From the NCBI GenBank assembly GCA_036365515.1, contig CM070873.1, forward strand, positions 90,093,173 through 90,157,172: 64,000 bases of DNA, in the 5' to 3' direction. This DNA comes from Torymus aiolomorphi (lineage: Eukaryota; Arthropoda; Insecta; Hymenoptera; Torymidae). Shown here one piece after another: positions 12,715 through 23,562 of this stretch. Both the position numbers and the translations under genes were made by a program. Every line of letters starts with the position of its first letter. Position 1 is the first letter of the stretch. Below the pieces are notes generated by a model. That model saw nothing but the letters and a program-made list of their open reading frames with translations. It was not told the DNA's origin and searched no databases.

Positions 12715-13509
12715 AGGATGCATGAAATGGATTTTTTATTGCAACTGTTCCAATTTTTATATGCATAGTACAAAATTGTATTAAATTTTATAAAACCAGT
12801 ATTGTAAGAATAATATATACACGGTGACCCATTTTATTCGCCGCACCCGGATTTCTCGGAACCTAAGCCAGATAGAGAAAAATGGTTCAGATAAAAATTA
12901 TAGGGGACAAAGGGGGCCACATAATAGCGCTAACGTCTTTGACCTTGAACTTAACCTTTGAGGTTATTTCAAGGTCAAAGTGGTTTTTTCATATGGGAAC
13001 ACTTAGTTTTGACCCCGGATTTCGAAAGAGCGGGAAATTTTACGTTCAAAATCATATTGAGAAATTTTTTCCAAGGTCAATTCAAGGTCAAATCTAGGTC
13101 AAACTCAGAAAAGTCCGTTTAAAATCGGTTTTTTCCATGAACCACAGGCTAAGCTGGTTCAAATTGATTGTAGGCTTAATAGAGAAACCCACACACCCAA
13201 AACTTACACATCATAGTAAACAAAACTCAAACTCGCGTATACTAACCCCGTACACTTCATGCCCTCACATGCTGAACTGTTACACCCCGGTCCCACAACC
13301 ATACCCCACACCCCCCAGTCCCACACATCCCTACCCCACGCATGCTAATCCCACACATCCTGAACCCTGAAAAGTTTTTCTCAAGTGCAAAATGATTTTT
13401 TAACGGAGACTATAAGATCGTTGAAGCTTCTGTTATAAATGTATTAACCTTACTTTTTGCGCTACCCAGAAACAACGACGTGGACATAGTAAGGATTGTT
13501 TCCTTTGGG

Positions 13510-13760
13510 GTGCTTAATTAAAGTGAGTCCCCTTGCCTCTCACTGTTCGAGGTGCTTGATTAAAGTGAGCCTCTCACTGTTCGGGGTGCTTGATTAAAGT
13601 GAGTCCCCTTGCCTCTCACTGTTCGAGGTGCTTGATTAAAGTGAGTCCCCTTGCCTCTCACTGGTCGGGGTGCTTGATTAAAGTGAGTCCCCTTGCCTCT
13701 CACTGGTCGGGGTGCTTGATTATAGTGAGTCCCCTTGCCTCTCACTGTTCGGGGTGCTTG
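13510..13760. repeat. 42-bp tandem repeat, left arm
   Basis: Six units of TGCTTGATTAAAGTGAGTCC plus CCTTGCCTCTCACTG; one unit is shortened. Because 42 is a multiple of three, all frames stay open and imitate a repetitive protein. Confidence 0.9.
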
Positions 13761-13787
13761 CCTCTCACTAATGTAAATAAATTTTTA

Positions 13788-13978
13788 ATTAACCTCGAAG
13801 CAAGTGTTCGAAATGACGACTATTTGCTTCAAGGCACATAGTCAAACGCCTTTGAAAATGGCGAACTGTGTTCTGCAAAGTTTGTCTCGGAATGACAGCG
13901 CATGTTCGACGAATCCAATCCTGCATATCTGCTCTTGTAGTGGGTTATTGCTCAAAAACAGCATTTTTTAAATACCCT
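13788..13978 (-). pseudogene. Mirrored copy of the transposase C-terminal tail
   Basis: Reverse-strand reading gives the same ending as the 14237-14503 fragment (RLTMCLEANSRHFEHLLRG) with the same internal stop after FEQ. This shows that both arms are 3' ends of one transposon family facing away from each other. Confidence 0.78.
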
Positions 13979-14236
13979 ATTGAAAAATCTCAGGTGAGAT
14001 CTCAGGTGATTTCTCAGGTGAGATCTCATGTAAAATCTCACGCCAAAATCTCACCTGAGATTCTGCTCCAGATGCTGCAGAAAACTTACGTTAATTAAAA
14101 ATCAGCTTCTTCAGTATTGGGAATCGCTTTTTAGGATGTTTTACCCCCCAGATGAGCTCAAAAATACATGTTTAAAAGCATTTTACACAATTTTTCAAAT
14201 TTTGTAAGGGCTTTTTTGAATAAGCACTATGGTAAC

Positions 14237-14503
14237 AGATGGATTGGTCGAGGAGGTCCGGTTAACTGGCCTGCTTGCTCACCCGATCTTACATCACCAG
14301 ATTTCTATTTATGGGGGTATTTAAAAAATGCTGTTTTTGAGCAATAACCCACTACAAGAGCAGATATGCAGGATAGGATTCGTCGAGCATACGCTGCCAT
14401 TCCGAGACAAACTTTGCAGAACACAGTTCGCCGTTTTCAAAAGCGTTTGACTATGTGCCTTGAAGCAAATGGTCGTCATTTCGAACACTTGCTTCGAGGT
14501 TAA
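14237..14503 (+). pseudogene. C-terminal fragment of a mariner/IS630-like DDE transposase
   Basis: About 88 codons with one internal stop. It reads NWPACSPDLTSPDFYLWGYL, where the third catalytic acidic residue of IS630/Tc1/mariner-type transposases lies in the SPDLTxxDFxLWG block. It ends with the usual tail of this group (RRFQKRLTMCLEANGRHFEH). The N-terminal and first two catalytic residues are absent. The tail part is mirrored on the minus strand in the left arm at 13788-13978. Confidence 0.82.
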
Positions 14504-14539
14504 ATAAAAATTTATTTACATTACTGAGAGGCAAGCACC

Positions 14540-14795
14540 CCGAACAGTGAGAGGCAAGGGGACTCACTATAATCAAGCACCCCGATCAGTGAGAGGCAAG
14601 GGGACTCACTTTAATCAAGCACCTCGAAGAGTGAAAGGCAAGGGGACTCACTATAATCAAGTACCCCGAACAGTGAGAGGCAAGGGGACTCACTTTAATC
14701 AAGCACCCCGAACAGTGAGAGGCAAGGGGACTCACTTTAATCAAGCACCTCGAACAGTGAGAGGCAAGGGGACTCACTTTAATTAAGCACCCCAA
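14540..14795. repeat. 42-bp tandem repeat, right arm (inverted copy)
   Basis: Six units of the same 42-bp repeat in opposite orientation (GTGAGAGGCAAGGGGACTCA and ATCAAGCACC). Copy number matches the left arm. Confidence 0.9.
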
Positions 14796-15479
14796 AGGAA
14801 ACAATCCTTACTACGTCCACGTCGTTGTTTCTGGGTAGCGCAAAAAGTAAGGTTAATACATTTATAACAGAAGCTTCAACGATCTTAAAGTTTCCGTTAA
14901 AAAATCATTTTGCCCTTGAGAAAAATTTTCAGGGTTCAGGATGTGTGGATTTGGGGTGTATAGGATTAGCATGCGTGGGGTAGGGATGAGTGGGACTGGC
15001 GGGTGTAACAGTTCAGCATGTGAGGGCATGAAGTGTATGGGGTTAGGTTGTGCGAGTTTGAGTTTTGTTTAGTAGGATGTGTAAGTTTTGGGTTCCTCTA
15101 TTAAGCCTACGATCAATTTCAACCAGCTTAGCCTGTGGTTCACGGAAAAAAACGATTTTAAACGGACTTTTCTGAGTTTGACCTAGATTTGACCTTGAAA
15201 TGACCTGGGAAAAAATTTCTCAATATGATTTTGAACGTAAAATTTCCCGCTCTTTCCGAATCCGGGGTCAAAACTAGATGTTTCCATATGAAAAAACCAC
15301 TTTGACCTTGAAATAACCTCAAAGGTCAAGTTCAAGGTCAAAGACGTTAGCGCCATTATGTGGCCCCCTTTGTCCTCTATAACTTTTGTCTGAACCATTT
15401 TTCTCTATCTGGCTTAGGTTTCGAGAAATCCGGGTGCGGCGATTAAAATGGGTCACCGTGAATATATACATAAAATATC

Positions 15480-16841
<1,362 letters not shown>

Positions 16842-16847
16842 TTTGTT
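16842..16847. repeat. Polinton target-site duplication, left copy (TTTGTT)
   Basis: TTTGTT directly precedes the left end AGTAGGTGAGC and is repeated exactly at 31409-31414. Six bp is the standard Polinton duplication length. Confidence 0.93.
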
Positions 16848-17413
16848 AGTAGGTGAGCTAGGGGGGTTCGAGCTCACTTACCATCTGAGCTGGCGCTCGG
16901 TCGGTAAGGTAGAGCTCTACCTTGCCGGTTGGTGGTAATTGCAGGAAGGCCAACTCGGTCGGTAAGGTAGATCTCTACCTTGCCGGTTGGTGGTAATGGC
17001 AGGGAGACCAATAACCCAACTCGGTTGGTAAGGTAGAGCGCTACATTGTCGATGGGTGATAATTGTAGGGAGGCTAACTCGGTCGGTAAGGTAGAGCGCT
17101 ACCTTGTCAGTGGATGGTAATTGAAGGGGAGTCAACTCGGTCGGTAAGGTGGAGTGCTACCTTGCCGGTGGACGGTAATTGAAGGGAGGTCAACTCAGTC
17201 GGTAAGGTAGAGTGCTACCTTGTCGGTGGATGGTAATTGTAGGAAGGTCAATAACCCAACTCTACCTTACCGGCAGTCTACCGGCAGATGATAACCCAAA
17301 TACTATGTACTATATACTATATATGTTATACTATATATACTATATATGCTATGTATACTATATCCGAATTTCCATGCTGCTTAATTGTCAATTTCGCGCC
17401 GCCGGAGTTTCGC
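16848..17413 (+). repeat. Polinton left terminal inverted repeat
   Basis: After the unique AG-start end come six CGGTCGGTAAGGTAG units starting at 16898, 16956, 17022, 17080, 17138 and 17196 (58-bp period, one of 66). Each carries a palindrome-like core; the first is the perfect 18-mer AAGGTAGAGCTCTACCTT at 16906-16923. A TATACTATATA-rich segment (17300-17362) and a CCGAATTTCCATGCTGC / CGCGCCGCCGG block follow. Confidence 0.9.
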
Positions 17414-17696
17414 GCGCTCCATTATAATCAATCGATAACCCCAACTCTACCTTACCTGCAGGCGATAACCCAACATTACCGGCAGAGCAGGTAGCCACAC
17501 ATTATCATATACGCTAATTTTTTATTTTAATCTTTTATAATTGTCATGTTGAGGCATAGAATTGGTATTCGTGGAATACTTTTGAGAATATTTTTTCCAT
17601 TTTGAATCCTCTTTTTTTTCTCCTGTTCAATAAGAGGAGCGTTTAAACTTGAGTTTTGACCCATCTTCTTCGACTTCAGGGACACGGATGAAGCAT

Positions 17697-18185
17697 CTAC
17701 TCCCAATTCATGGATGCTTTACAATTTTCGTAGAATTTTTTCAGTAGTTTTACGTTATGAAGTGTGCAGTTGGTTTTGTAGGCACCCTCGTGGTGTGGGC
17801 ACACTGTCACAAGCTTGATCTTGTCCAGCGATGGAAAACCCATCTCTGACACATCGTGAACGTTGAATTTGAAACGTTCGAGCCATTTTTTCTTGATGGA
17901 GCCCATAACGAGTACTTGAGTGGCATCGTGTAGACATTCTCGAAGAACACTTCCGATGTCGGTGTAGGGACGGTCTCCTGAATTTCAAGAAATGCCATGA
18001 TAGAACTGCTTCAACCATCTATTTTCGCCCTTATACTTATCGGTGAGGCGTTTCCAAGGAAAAGGCTCCTTGAAGAGAAAGATCAGAGGTTGGTCGTCAT
18101 CATCCAATGGGACTATTGCCAATTCTTACAAAACGAAATCATTACCGGGCTGTTTGAAGCCCTGCATATCGACAATGTACTTCAT
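17697..18185 (-). pseudogene. VDMQGF-family Polinton protein, left paralogue, two stops
   Basis: From ATG at 18185, one frame of 163 codons runs to the stop at 17697, broken only by TAA at 18126-18128 and TGA at 17985-17987. It begins MKYIVDMQGFKQPGNDFVL. Later it has KGENRWLKQFYHGIS, LVMGSIKKKWLERF, VSEMGFPSLD and a C-terminal Cys/His cluster (CPHHEGAYKTNCTLHN). Block by block it matches the gene at 29693-30360 at the other end of the element, so the two are diverged paralogues. This copy has no intron. Function is unknown. The start (hydrophobic-D-x-Q-G-F then ELAI) and end (CTLHNVKLLKKF) loosely recall the first and last motifs of DEDDh exonucleases, which is only a hypothesis. Confidence 0.75.
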
Positions 18186-18253
18186 TTCGTCACCACTGTC
18201 GGGACTATACTGAACGTCGTGCAGCAGGATTCTTCGGTCGTATTCTCAGAAAT

Positions 18254-19595
18254 TTAGACGACTTTCTTCACGTCTCCGCTAACAGGATTGTACTGGACAA
18301 TGCAATCGCGTAAAATGAGACAGTAAGCCGATGTTACAGCGGGAAAATTATCTCTCGCTTCAAATTCCAAACGAATGTCTACGGGTGCTCTCTTCAGAGA
18401 TTCGTTCTGCTTAGAGCAATCGATGACGACGAGTGGAGCATGAGTGAGATAATCGATTTTTTTCAAGATAGGCTCGGAATCTTTACCGTAGTATGACTTC
18501 TGAAAATTAGCGTACATATCATATAATACGGCATACTGATTACGTGTTACATCTAGATTGAGATTTCCATATGGATAGCATTGCGAATTGAGAAAGAGTT
18601 TTACATTGCTGATATTGCAGTGATCGAAGCGACTAACATTCTCAGCTCTCTGACCTTTTCGATTCGTCTGGAAGGCGAGAATAACGAAGCGAGGTTTCTC
18701 CAACTGGTTAGATGTTTTGACAGTCCACACATGCTTCGACGTAGTTGGTAGAAGTGGATACTCAAACAACTCCCACGTGCGAAAACTCATGCTAATTGGC
18801 CGATCCTTTTCTATGAAGCCGAGCAAACGAATTTTGTGTTTGTCCGCGACCACAACATAGGGCATGAGCCATTCAACACGATTGAGTTAAATTTTGAATT
18901 CTTCGTATACTTGCGTTTGCTTAACGGCATTCAAATCATTCCTCGATCTGGTGAGTATGAGCTCATGCTTCGTGTTGACAACTATTTTGCGATAGTCTTC
19001 GGTAAAACCCATAATCATACTCAGAGTAGCCATCATCGTTACACATGTTCAACGTTTCCTCAACGTCGAGCCGACCAGCATTCTCCATTATCCAATTTTG
19101 GCAGGGATTGAGCGATACCAATCCTTTCATGAGACTCGTTAAGCCTACATTTTTGCATCTGTAGATTTCGATGGCTTAATCTCGTAGCGAATTTCTTCGA
19201 ACAAGTGACAGATGGCGTTGTTAACAAGCTTTGTTCTTTCTACAGCACTTCCATCAGTTTTAGTCAGTCTTCCACATACATGTAGCGAGCTGTGAGACGG
19301 TAGAAGGCACAAATCTTGATGCTGAATGGATATACGTATTTCATCGCTGTTGTTGAAAGCGGAAGACGTGTAGGGTTGATGCGCATGAATTTCATAGTGC
19401 GCCACCGATTCGTCAATTTCAACGGCTCTCTGAATGTTCAAAGCTTCTTCCATTATTCTTTCGCATACAACCGAAAAATACACACGTTATCCTCCACCAG
19501 GAACGGGGATTCTTAATCCTAAGTTTTCCAGGAACTGAAGGCTTTGACGTGTTGGAGCTTTGACTGCTCGTTGACGAGTGATCGTTGGCCGACAT
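18254..19595 (-). pseudogene. Polinton major capsid protein (double jelly roll)
   Basis: Reading on minus from ATG 19595 (MSANDHSS) to the stop at 18254, successive frames give recognisable Polinton MCP blocks: EEALNIQRAVEIDESVAHYE and SAFNNSDEIRISIQHQD (19145-19483), then KGLVSLNPCQNWIMENAG (about 19090-19130), KHELILTRSRNDLNAV (about 18950), and the long C-terminal part (18254-18865) with ISMSFRTWELFEYP, NVKLFLNSQCYPYGNLNLD and APLVVIDCSKQNES. The protein would form the pseudo-hexameric shell. Lesions are a frameshift near 19450-19500, a 1-nt shift in an A run near 19150, another near 19000, and a TAA at 18887-18889. The N-terminal segment before residue 50 is low-complexity Ser/Thr. Confidence 0.9.
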
Positions 19596-19603
19596 GATGG
19601 TCT

Positions 19604-19615
19604 GCTTATATACCC
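19604..19615 (-). promoter_or_regulatory. TATA box upstream of capsid gene
   Basis: Minus strand reads GGGTATATAAGC within GAGGGTATATAAGCAG, identical over 16 nt to the TATA region of the gene at 29693. It lies only about 10 nt before the first ATG (19595), so the real mRNA start may use a later ATG, or the upstream ATG may be bypassed. Confidence 0.7.
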
Positions 19616-19647
19616 TCTTCCTACCTTACCCCCATAAACAACACCCA

Positions 19648-20334
19648 TTAAGCTTGCTTGATGTGAAGTCTAATTGTTACAATTTCTCCTCGAAAATTAA
19701 CCAAATTTCCGTCTTGATCCACTATACGCACTTGCAAATGTTCAATAGTCTTGACTGTGATTGGCAGATAGATGACTTGCGATGGAACCTCGATTATTTC
19801 ATATCTCGGTGGTACTGCTGGAAAGAATTTGTGTATCGTGTGCACTCTTAGTTCGTTTATATAGGCGCCAGCTGTCACGTTGCACTCCACTCTCAGAGCA
19901 TTAATTTTGAGAATGCTCACGGATAGATCGGAACTGTGAGTGATGTTTGGTTCGAGAATGCGTTGAGCGAAACCCAACAACTTGCCTATAGAATCCGGCG
20001 GTCGAAAATCGAGTTGATGAGTACACTTGATTTCACTGCGTAGAGTGTTGTTATTTGGCTTTATACTGATTAGTATGCCCTTGGGTGAGAGAAATTCGTG
20101 TAAATAGCTCTCTATGTCTTCGATTTCATAACTGCCAGTAGGCAAAATAACTATCTCTTTATCCACGTAAAACCTGTTATTACCCTCATCGATGTTGGGT
20201 ATGGAGTTTAAAGATAAAAGTTCTACCAGACCGAGAACATAGCTCTTATTTCGCGAGAGCTCAATTGGAGGAAAGTATTGCGCTTCGAGTAGCGCCGAAG
20301 TACCCGAAAGACTCAAAGTCAGTGAATCTGCCAT
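19648..20334 (-). CDS. Polinton minor capsid / penton protein (single jelly roll)
   Basis: Begins at ATG 20334 (MADSLTLSLSGTSALLEAQY) and runs 228 codons without interruption. The frame is open further upstream, but the TATA box at 20365-20372 and family-like start favour this ATG. Family blocks are FPPIELSRNKSYVLGLVELL, NSIPNIDEGNNRFYVD, GSYEIEDIESYLHEFL and LDFRPPDSIGKLLGF. The protein would occupy the five-fold vertices of the virion-like particle. It follows the protease in the same direction and precedes the MCP. One of the few Polinton genes here with no visible break. Confidence 0.88.
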   Translation of the reverse strand: MADSLTLSLSGTSALLEAQYFPPIELSRNKSYVLGLVELLSLNSIPNIDEGNNRFYVDKEIVILPTGSYEIEDIESYLHEFLSPKGILISIKPNNNTLRSEIKCTHQLDFRPPDSIGKLLGFAQRILEPNITHSSDLSVSILKINALRVECNVTAGAYINELRVHTIHKFFPAVPPRYEIIEVPSQVIYLPITVKTIEHLQVRIVDQDGNLVNFRGEIVTIRLHIKQA

Positions 20335-20362
20335 GATATAGAGAATGCGTAGTTCACCCTCC

Positions 20363-20373
20363 CCCTTATATAC
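20363..20373 (-). promoter_or_regulatory. TATA box of penton gene
   Basis: Minus strand reads CGTATATAAGGGGG, about 30 nt ahead of ATG 20334 plus a short leader. It overlaps the protease stop codon at 20366-20368, a compact arrangement. Confidence 0.75.
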
Positions 20374-20740
20374 GTTTGAGACTGTTGCACAGAAACTGCA
20401 AGCACAAATGGCCGCAATTGTAAGTGTTGAAATTCTGATACCTCTCGTGTTTATACTTGACTCTGTCAACTCCAAGGTACAGCATCAAATCGAGAGGAGG
20501 TTGAAGATCGCCAAAACTATCAAAGTATACAACGTCTTCAGCTCGTTTTCGATAAGCCACCCAATGAGTTCCGGGACCACTTGCATCATCAAGATTGATT
20601 ATGGCTAACTCGCGATAATGTGGGCCGGTAGATGGCAGTGCGTTACGCATAAATACACCGCGAAAATTTGGAATTTTTAACTCTTTTGCATACTTGAACA
20701 AATCATGATCGGTGAGAGCACGATCGGGCAGTTTTATTTT
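20366..20740 (-). CDS. Adenain/Ulp1-like cysteine protease (Polinton maturation protease)
   Basis: Reads as about 111-125 residues. The catalytic signature is in order: His in GTHWVAYRKR (about residue 46 from MFKY), Asp in VVYFDSFG (about 61), and Cys in YNCGHLCLQFL (about 96). In Polintons this protease is expected to process capsid precursors. Sense coding continues upstream of MFKY as KLPDRALTDHDL, which is typical, but the ATG is not obvious because an A-rich run near 20745 precedes it; the start is uncertain. The C-terminus overlaps the penton promoter. Confidence 0.85.
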   Translation of the reverse strand, partial: KIKLPDRALTDHDLFKYAKELKIPNFRGVFMRNALPSTGPHYRELAIINLDDASGPGTHWVAYRKRAEDVVYFDSFGDLQPPLDLMLYLGVDRVKYKHERYQNFNTYNCGHLCLQFLCNSLKRI

Positions 20741-20855
20741 GAAATTTTTTTTTTAGACCTCTGTAACTCTGAATACCCAGCCCCGTCTTGTGACCTTTCA
20801 GATACAATCAATTACCCGCATTCTCCATAACCCTATTGTGTCTCTGAATCTCCTC

Positions 20856-21512
20856 TCATTGTAGCTTTGCAGCTTGAGAATCGTTAAAAGCTTTCGCGAT
20901 TCCAGGAGCCCCACCTGCAAGAGCGCCAGCAGCGCTCAAACCGGCAAACAGAGGAACGAGAAAAAGTAGAAATCCACCTACTTTTGCGGGCACTGGTAGT
21001 ATTCGAGGAATAATGATATTCTGCTTACCTCCAGCTTTCTTGACTGCTTCGCGAGCACCCTTCAGAGCAGATTTGATGACCTTCTTGGCACATTTTCCCG
21101 AGACCATAGATTTCTTCGCCATCTTGACTATGTTTTTCAGAGAAATAGATGGTTTCTTACTACCCATGCCGAATTTTCTCTTCAACTTCATGGCGTTCGT
21201 GATAGCGTATGCAGCCATTTTTTCACCTACTCCAGCATCTCCCGAGGTAACTCTTCCCCAAGCTTTGTCCGCAAGAACTTTGTCTGCAGCGTTTCTAACT
21301 CCAATATTTTCTCGATTCTGCGAGTATACTATATCGTGCTCCTTACAGGCTGTGTCGAGAGAGTTAATTCCTGAATCTCCTCTAGCCAAACGTTTCGCTA
21401 ATTTGGTTCCTGGGCCACAGTACTGATAACCCGGGATGTGAAGTTCAACTGGAAGACTGTTGAGAAGTTTATTCACGAGACCATGACCTTTCTTTCGTCT
21501 ATGTACGATCAT
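20856..21512 (-). CDS. PLA2-like virion protein of Polinton type
   Basis: From ATG 21512 (MIVHRRKKGHGLVNK) 218 codons are open. It has the parvovirus-VP1-like phospholipase A2 signature: calcium loop YCGPGT near residue 32 and the catalytic pair HD in DTACKEHDIVYS near 60. A basic middle (KKPSISLKNIVKMAKK, KKVIKSALKG) and a hydrophobic Gly/Ala-rich C-terminal segment (GGFLLFLVPLFAGLSAAGAL) that may bind membrane follow. By analogy with parvoviruses it could help a particle cross membranes; that role is inferred. It shares a divergent promoter with the packaging ATPase. Confidence 0.85.
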   Translation of the reverse strand: MIVHRRKKGHGLVNKLLNSLPVELHIPGYQYCGPGTKLAKRLARGDSGINSLDTACKEHDIVYSQNRENIGVRNAADKVLADKAWGRVTSGDAGVGEKMAAYAITNAMKLKRKFGMGSKKPSISLKNIVKMAKKSMVSGKCAKKVIKSALKGAREAVKKAGGKQNIIIPRILPVPAKVGGFLLFLVPLFAGLSAAGALAGGAPGIAKAFNDSQAAKLQ

Positions 21513-21547
21513 CACATGTCGGTGGTTGTCTAACGACTGATGGTGTG

Positions 21548-21578
21548 CGGGGTATATAAGCCTCTATTTATACCCCAC
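21548..21578. promoter_or_regulatory. Overlapping divergent TATA boxes
   Basis: GGGGTATATAAGCC (plus) and GGGGTATAAATAGAGG (minus) face each other across about 28 bp. The plus box is about 45 nt from the ATPase ATG at 21600, the minus box about 60 nt from the PLA2-like ATG at 21512. One near-palindromic core can serve both genes. Confidence 0.8.
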
Positions 21579-21599
21579 GTCGCTATCCAGACAGCACAC

Positions 21600-22304
21600 A
21601 TGAACTTTCAAACGCAATCTCTCAAGCTCCAGGTGGTGAACTTTGACGCCATTGTGGAGGAGGAGAAGAAAACAAAGAGACATGGTGAGTTGCTTCCAGA
21701 CAATATACGTGCAATATTCTGCGGTCCATCCAATTGTGGTAAGACCAACAGCTTCCTCACACTCATAACGCATCCTAATGGCCTGAGATTCGAGAACATT
21801 TACGTTTACTCGAAATCACTGAATCAGTCCAAGTACAGATTTTTAAAGGAGCTTCTGCAACGGATAGATGGCGTTCAATACTTTCCCTTCAGTGAACACG
21901 AGGAGGTCGTTGCACCTGACAATGCACTACCGAATTCCATTATTATATTCGATGACATAGCATGTGAGAAGCAAGACAATGTTAGAGCGTTTTTCTGCAT
22001 GGGCAGACACAAGAATGTGGACTGTTTCTATCTCTGTCAGTCGTACGCTCACATACCAAAGCATCTGGTATGAGATAACGTTAATTTGTTGGTAATATTT
22101 CGACAAGACGATATGAATCTCAAACATGTGTACGGGGATCAAGTGAATTCGGATATGAGTTTTGCACGATTCAAAGATTTGTGCTCAAAGTGCTGGGATG
22201 ATGGAGGGCATGGATTTCTCGTGATTGACAAAGACAGGCGCATGAACGGTGGAAGATATAGAAAGGGTTTCGACTGTTTTTCTATAAATACGGGGTGGAT
22301 GTAG
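21600..22304 (+). pseudogene. FtsK/HerA-type genome-packaging ATPase, one in-frame stop
   Basis: ATG 21600 (MNFQTQSLKLQVVNFDAIVE). Walker A GPSNCGKT at residues 42-49, Walker B IIIFDD at about 114-119. A TGA at 22071-22073 (codon 158) interrupts the frame, and the same frame continues to 22304 with family-like sequence (DNVNLLVIFRQDDMNLKHVY, then DDGGHGFLVID). Total length about 234 codons, normal for Polinton ATPases, so a single point mutation accounts for the break. The enzyme would pump the DNA genome into the capsid. Confidence 0.92.
22281..22290 (+). promoter_or_regulatory. TATA-like box (TCTATAAATA)
   Basis: Lies inside the 3' end of the ATPase gene, about 55 nt before ATG 22342 and about 30 nt before a plausible start site. 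Confidence 0.6.
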
Positions 22305-22341
22305 ATTTCTACAGTCACTCGTTGAACGTTGAACTGTCAAC

Positions 22342-23192
22342 ATGTCTGAATTTCGACGAGAAAAGAATGTCCTCCATTAGCTTGTTAAAGCTAGGGACGC
22401 TATTCGACACAAATACAATTTGTTGAAGGTTTCAAAGGACAATGTGAAGCGAGTGTTGGGAGAAACTTTTCGACCAATCGTTAAGCTGCTTGAAAAGCTC
22501 TTAGCCAGACAAGCATTGAGTAGAGCTGTTAAACGCGATGAAAAACGCGATGAAAAATCTATCAAACGCGATGAAGAGTATGATGATATGCAGGATGATA
22601 CATTGCAAGCAGCTGATACGTCTTTTGAATCAGCTACGAGCCATGATGAAACCGATAATAGATATTTGCAAATGCTCAGTCAAGATCGATACGTAGACAA
22701 AATTTATGGTGTTCGCAAAGAGAATGGACGATTCATGATTGGTAATTCCCCTATAGACTTGGAGCGTAGCTATATCGATGTGAACGGGGCGAAGTATGCG
22801 AAAACTGATGGTTTACTTGAATTACTCATTACGAAGCAGCCTAGCGAAAGTCAGCTTACTAATGCTGATATGGAGAATTATCGAAAAATACTTGAAGCAT
22901 CGTCAGCACACAAGAAACGCTACCAGAGTAACGAAAAATTCGTGTTCACAACAGCAACAAATTCAAATACATCATTGCCCCGATGTTTGAGAAACAAGGT
23001 GCAGCTGTATTGCCACAATACAAGTTGGCAAGAATGAATACAACTATGGACTATGTGTATTGGGACGATCCGAACGAGCTGGTCGAACGCTTGAGATTAC
23101 TCATAGCTGAGCAATCAGCTGGCAATCCCAGTCACGTGAACGAAATTCACTCGATAATTGAGGAGTTGCGCGAGGGAGGGTATATATATTAG
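22342..23192 (+). pseudogene. Conserved Polinton protein of unknown function
   Basis: ATG 22342 (MSEFRREKNVLH) is followed by a TAG at 22378-22380. The same frame then runs to about 22950 with KVSKDNVKRVLGETFRPIV, a charged low-complexity repeat (KRDEKRDEKSIKRDEEYDD) and a conserved-looking block (YGVRKENGRFMIGNSPIDLE, DMENYRKILEASSAHKKRYQ). After a frameshift near 22950-22985 the ending is KYIIAPMFEKQG, DYVYWDDPNELVERLRLLIA, then HVNEIHSIIEELREGGYIY. I recognise the arrangement from insect Polintons, between ATPase and integrase, but no function is known to me. No enzymatic motif is visible. Confidence 0.75.
23181..23188 (+). promoter_or_regulatory. TATA box (GGGTATATATATT)
   Basis: Overlaps the stop region of the preceding gene and lies about 40 nt before ATG 23223, in the spacing seen at the other Polinton promoters. 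Confidence 0.7.
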
Positions 23193-23222
23193 ACGAACCT
23201 TCTCTCTCTTCTCAGTATCACA

Positions 23223-23558
23223 ATGAGCGTCGATGTGTTCGGACGTAAACTGGAGCAAAGCTCCGATCCACCTGGGGCAGGTTACAAATTCACCGCCGAT
23301 GGTCAATACGACGTTGATAGCAAACGACTCTGCAACGTAGCACAGCCGAAACAGTTGAATGACGCAGTCAATTTGGACACTTTACAAATGGAATTACACA
23401 GTGTACACGAAGTTACTGCTCGTTTACGTAGCGACCTCGATGTCTTGGAGTCAGTCATTGACACTTACAGAGCTGATATCGATAAAAAGCTGCAAGAATT
23501 TTTCGCAGACGTTCAAGCTATAAAAGAGGCAACATACGAGCCGTGGAGCACCGAATGA
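23223..23558 (+). CDS. Small coiled-coil Polinton protein
   Basis: Intact frame of 111 codons from ATG 23223 (MSVDVFGRKLEQSSDPPGAG). The first half has a polar patch, FTADGQYDVDSKRLCNV then DAVNLDTLQ. The second half is a predicted heptad coiled coil (ELHSVHEVTARLRSDLDVLE, KLQEFFADVQAIKEA). The DAVNLDTL string followed by a coiled coil recalls attachment or fibre-shaft proteins of phages and viruses, so a role as a trimeric virion spike is possible but unproven. It ends 4 nt before the integrase reading frame. Confidence 0.7.
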   Translation: MSVDVFGRKLEQSSDPPGAGYKFTADGQYDVDSKRLCNVAQPKQLNDAVNLDTLQMELHSVHEVTARLRSDLDVLESVIDTYRADIDKKLQEFFADVQAIKEATYEPWSTE

Positions 23559-23562
23559 CATT

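Noticed and set aside
13560..14804. ORFs encoding repeated RGKGTHFNQAP or IKVSPLASH peptides
   Set aside because: Produced by a 42-bp tandem repeat whose length is a multiple of three; both strands and both arms give such frames.
12812..15468. 8-bp target duplication AATATATA around the palindrome
   Set aside because: It matches, but both flanks are AT-rich and the palindrome itself extends into the flanks, so it is not reliable.
20741..20855. Third copy of the 56-nt 3'UTR element after the PLA2-like gene
   Set aside because: Only scattered words match (GGTAATTG, GGGGCTGGG) and the GAGGTA/TACCTC arms are missing.
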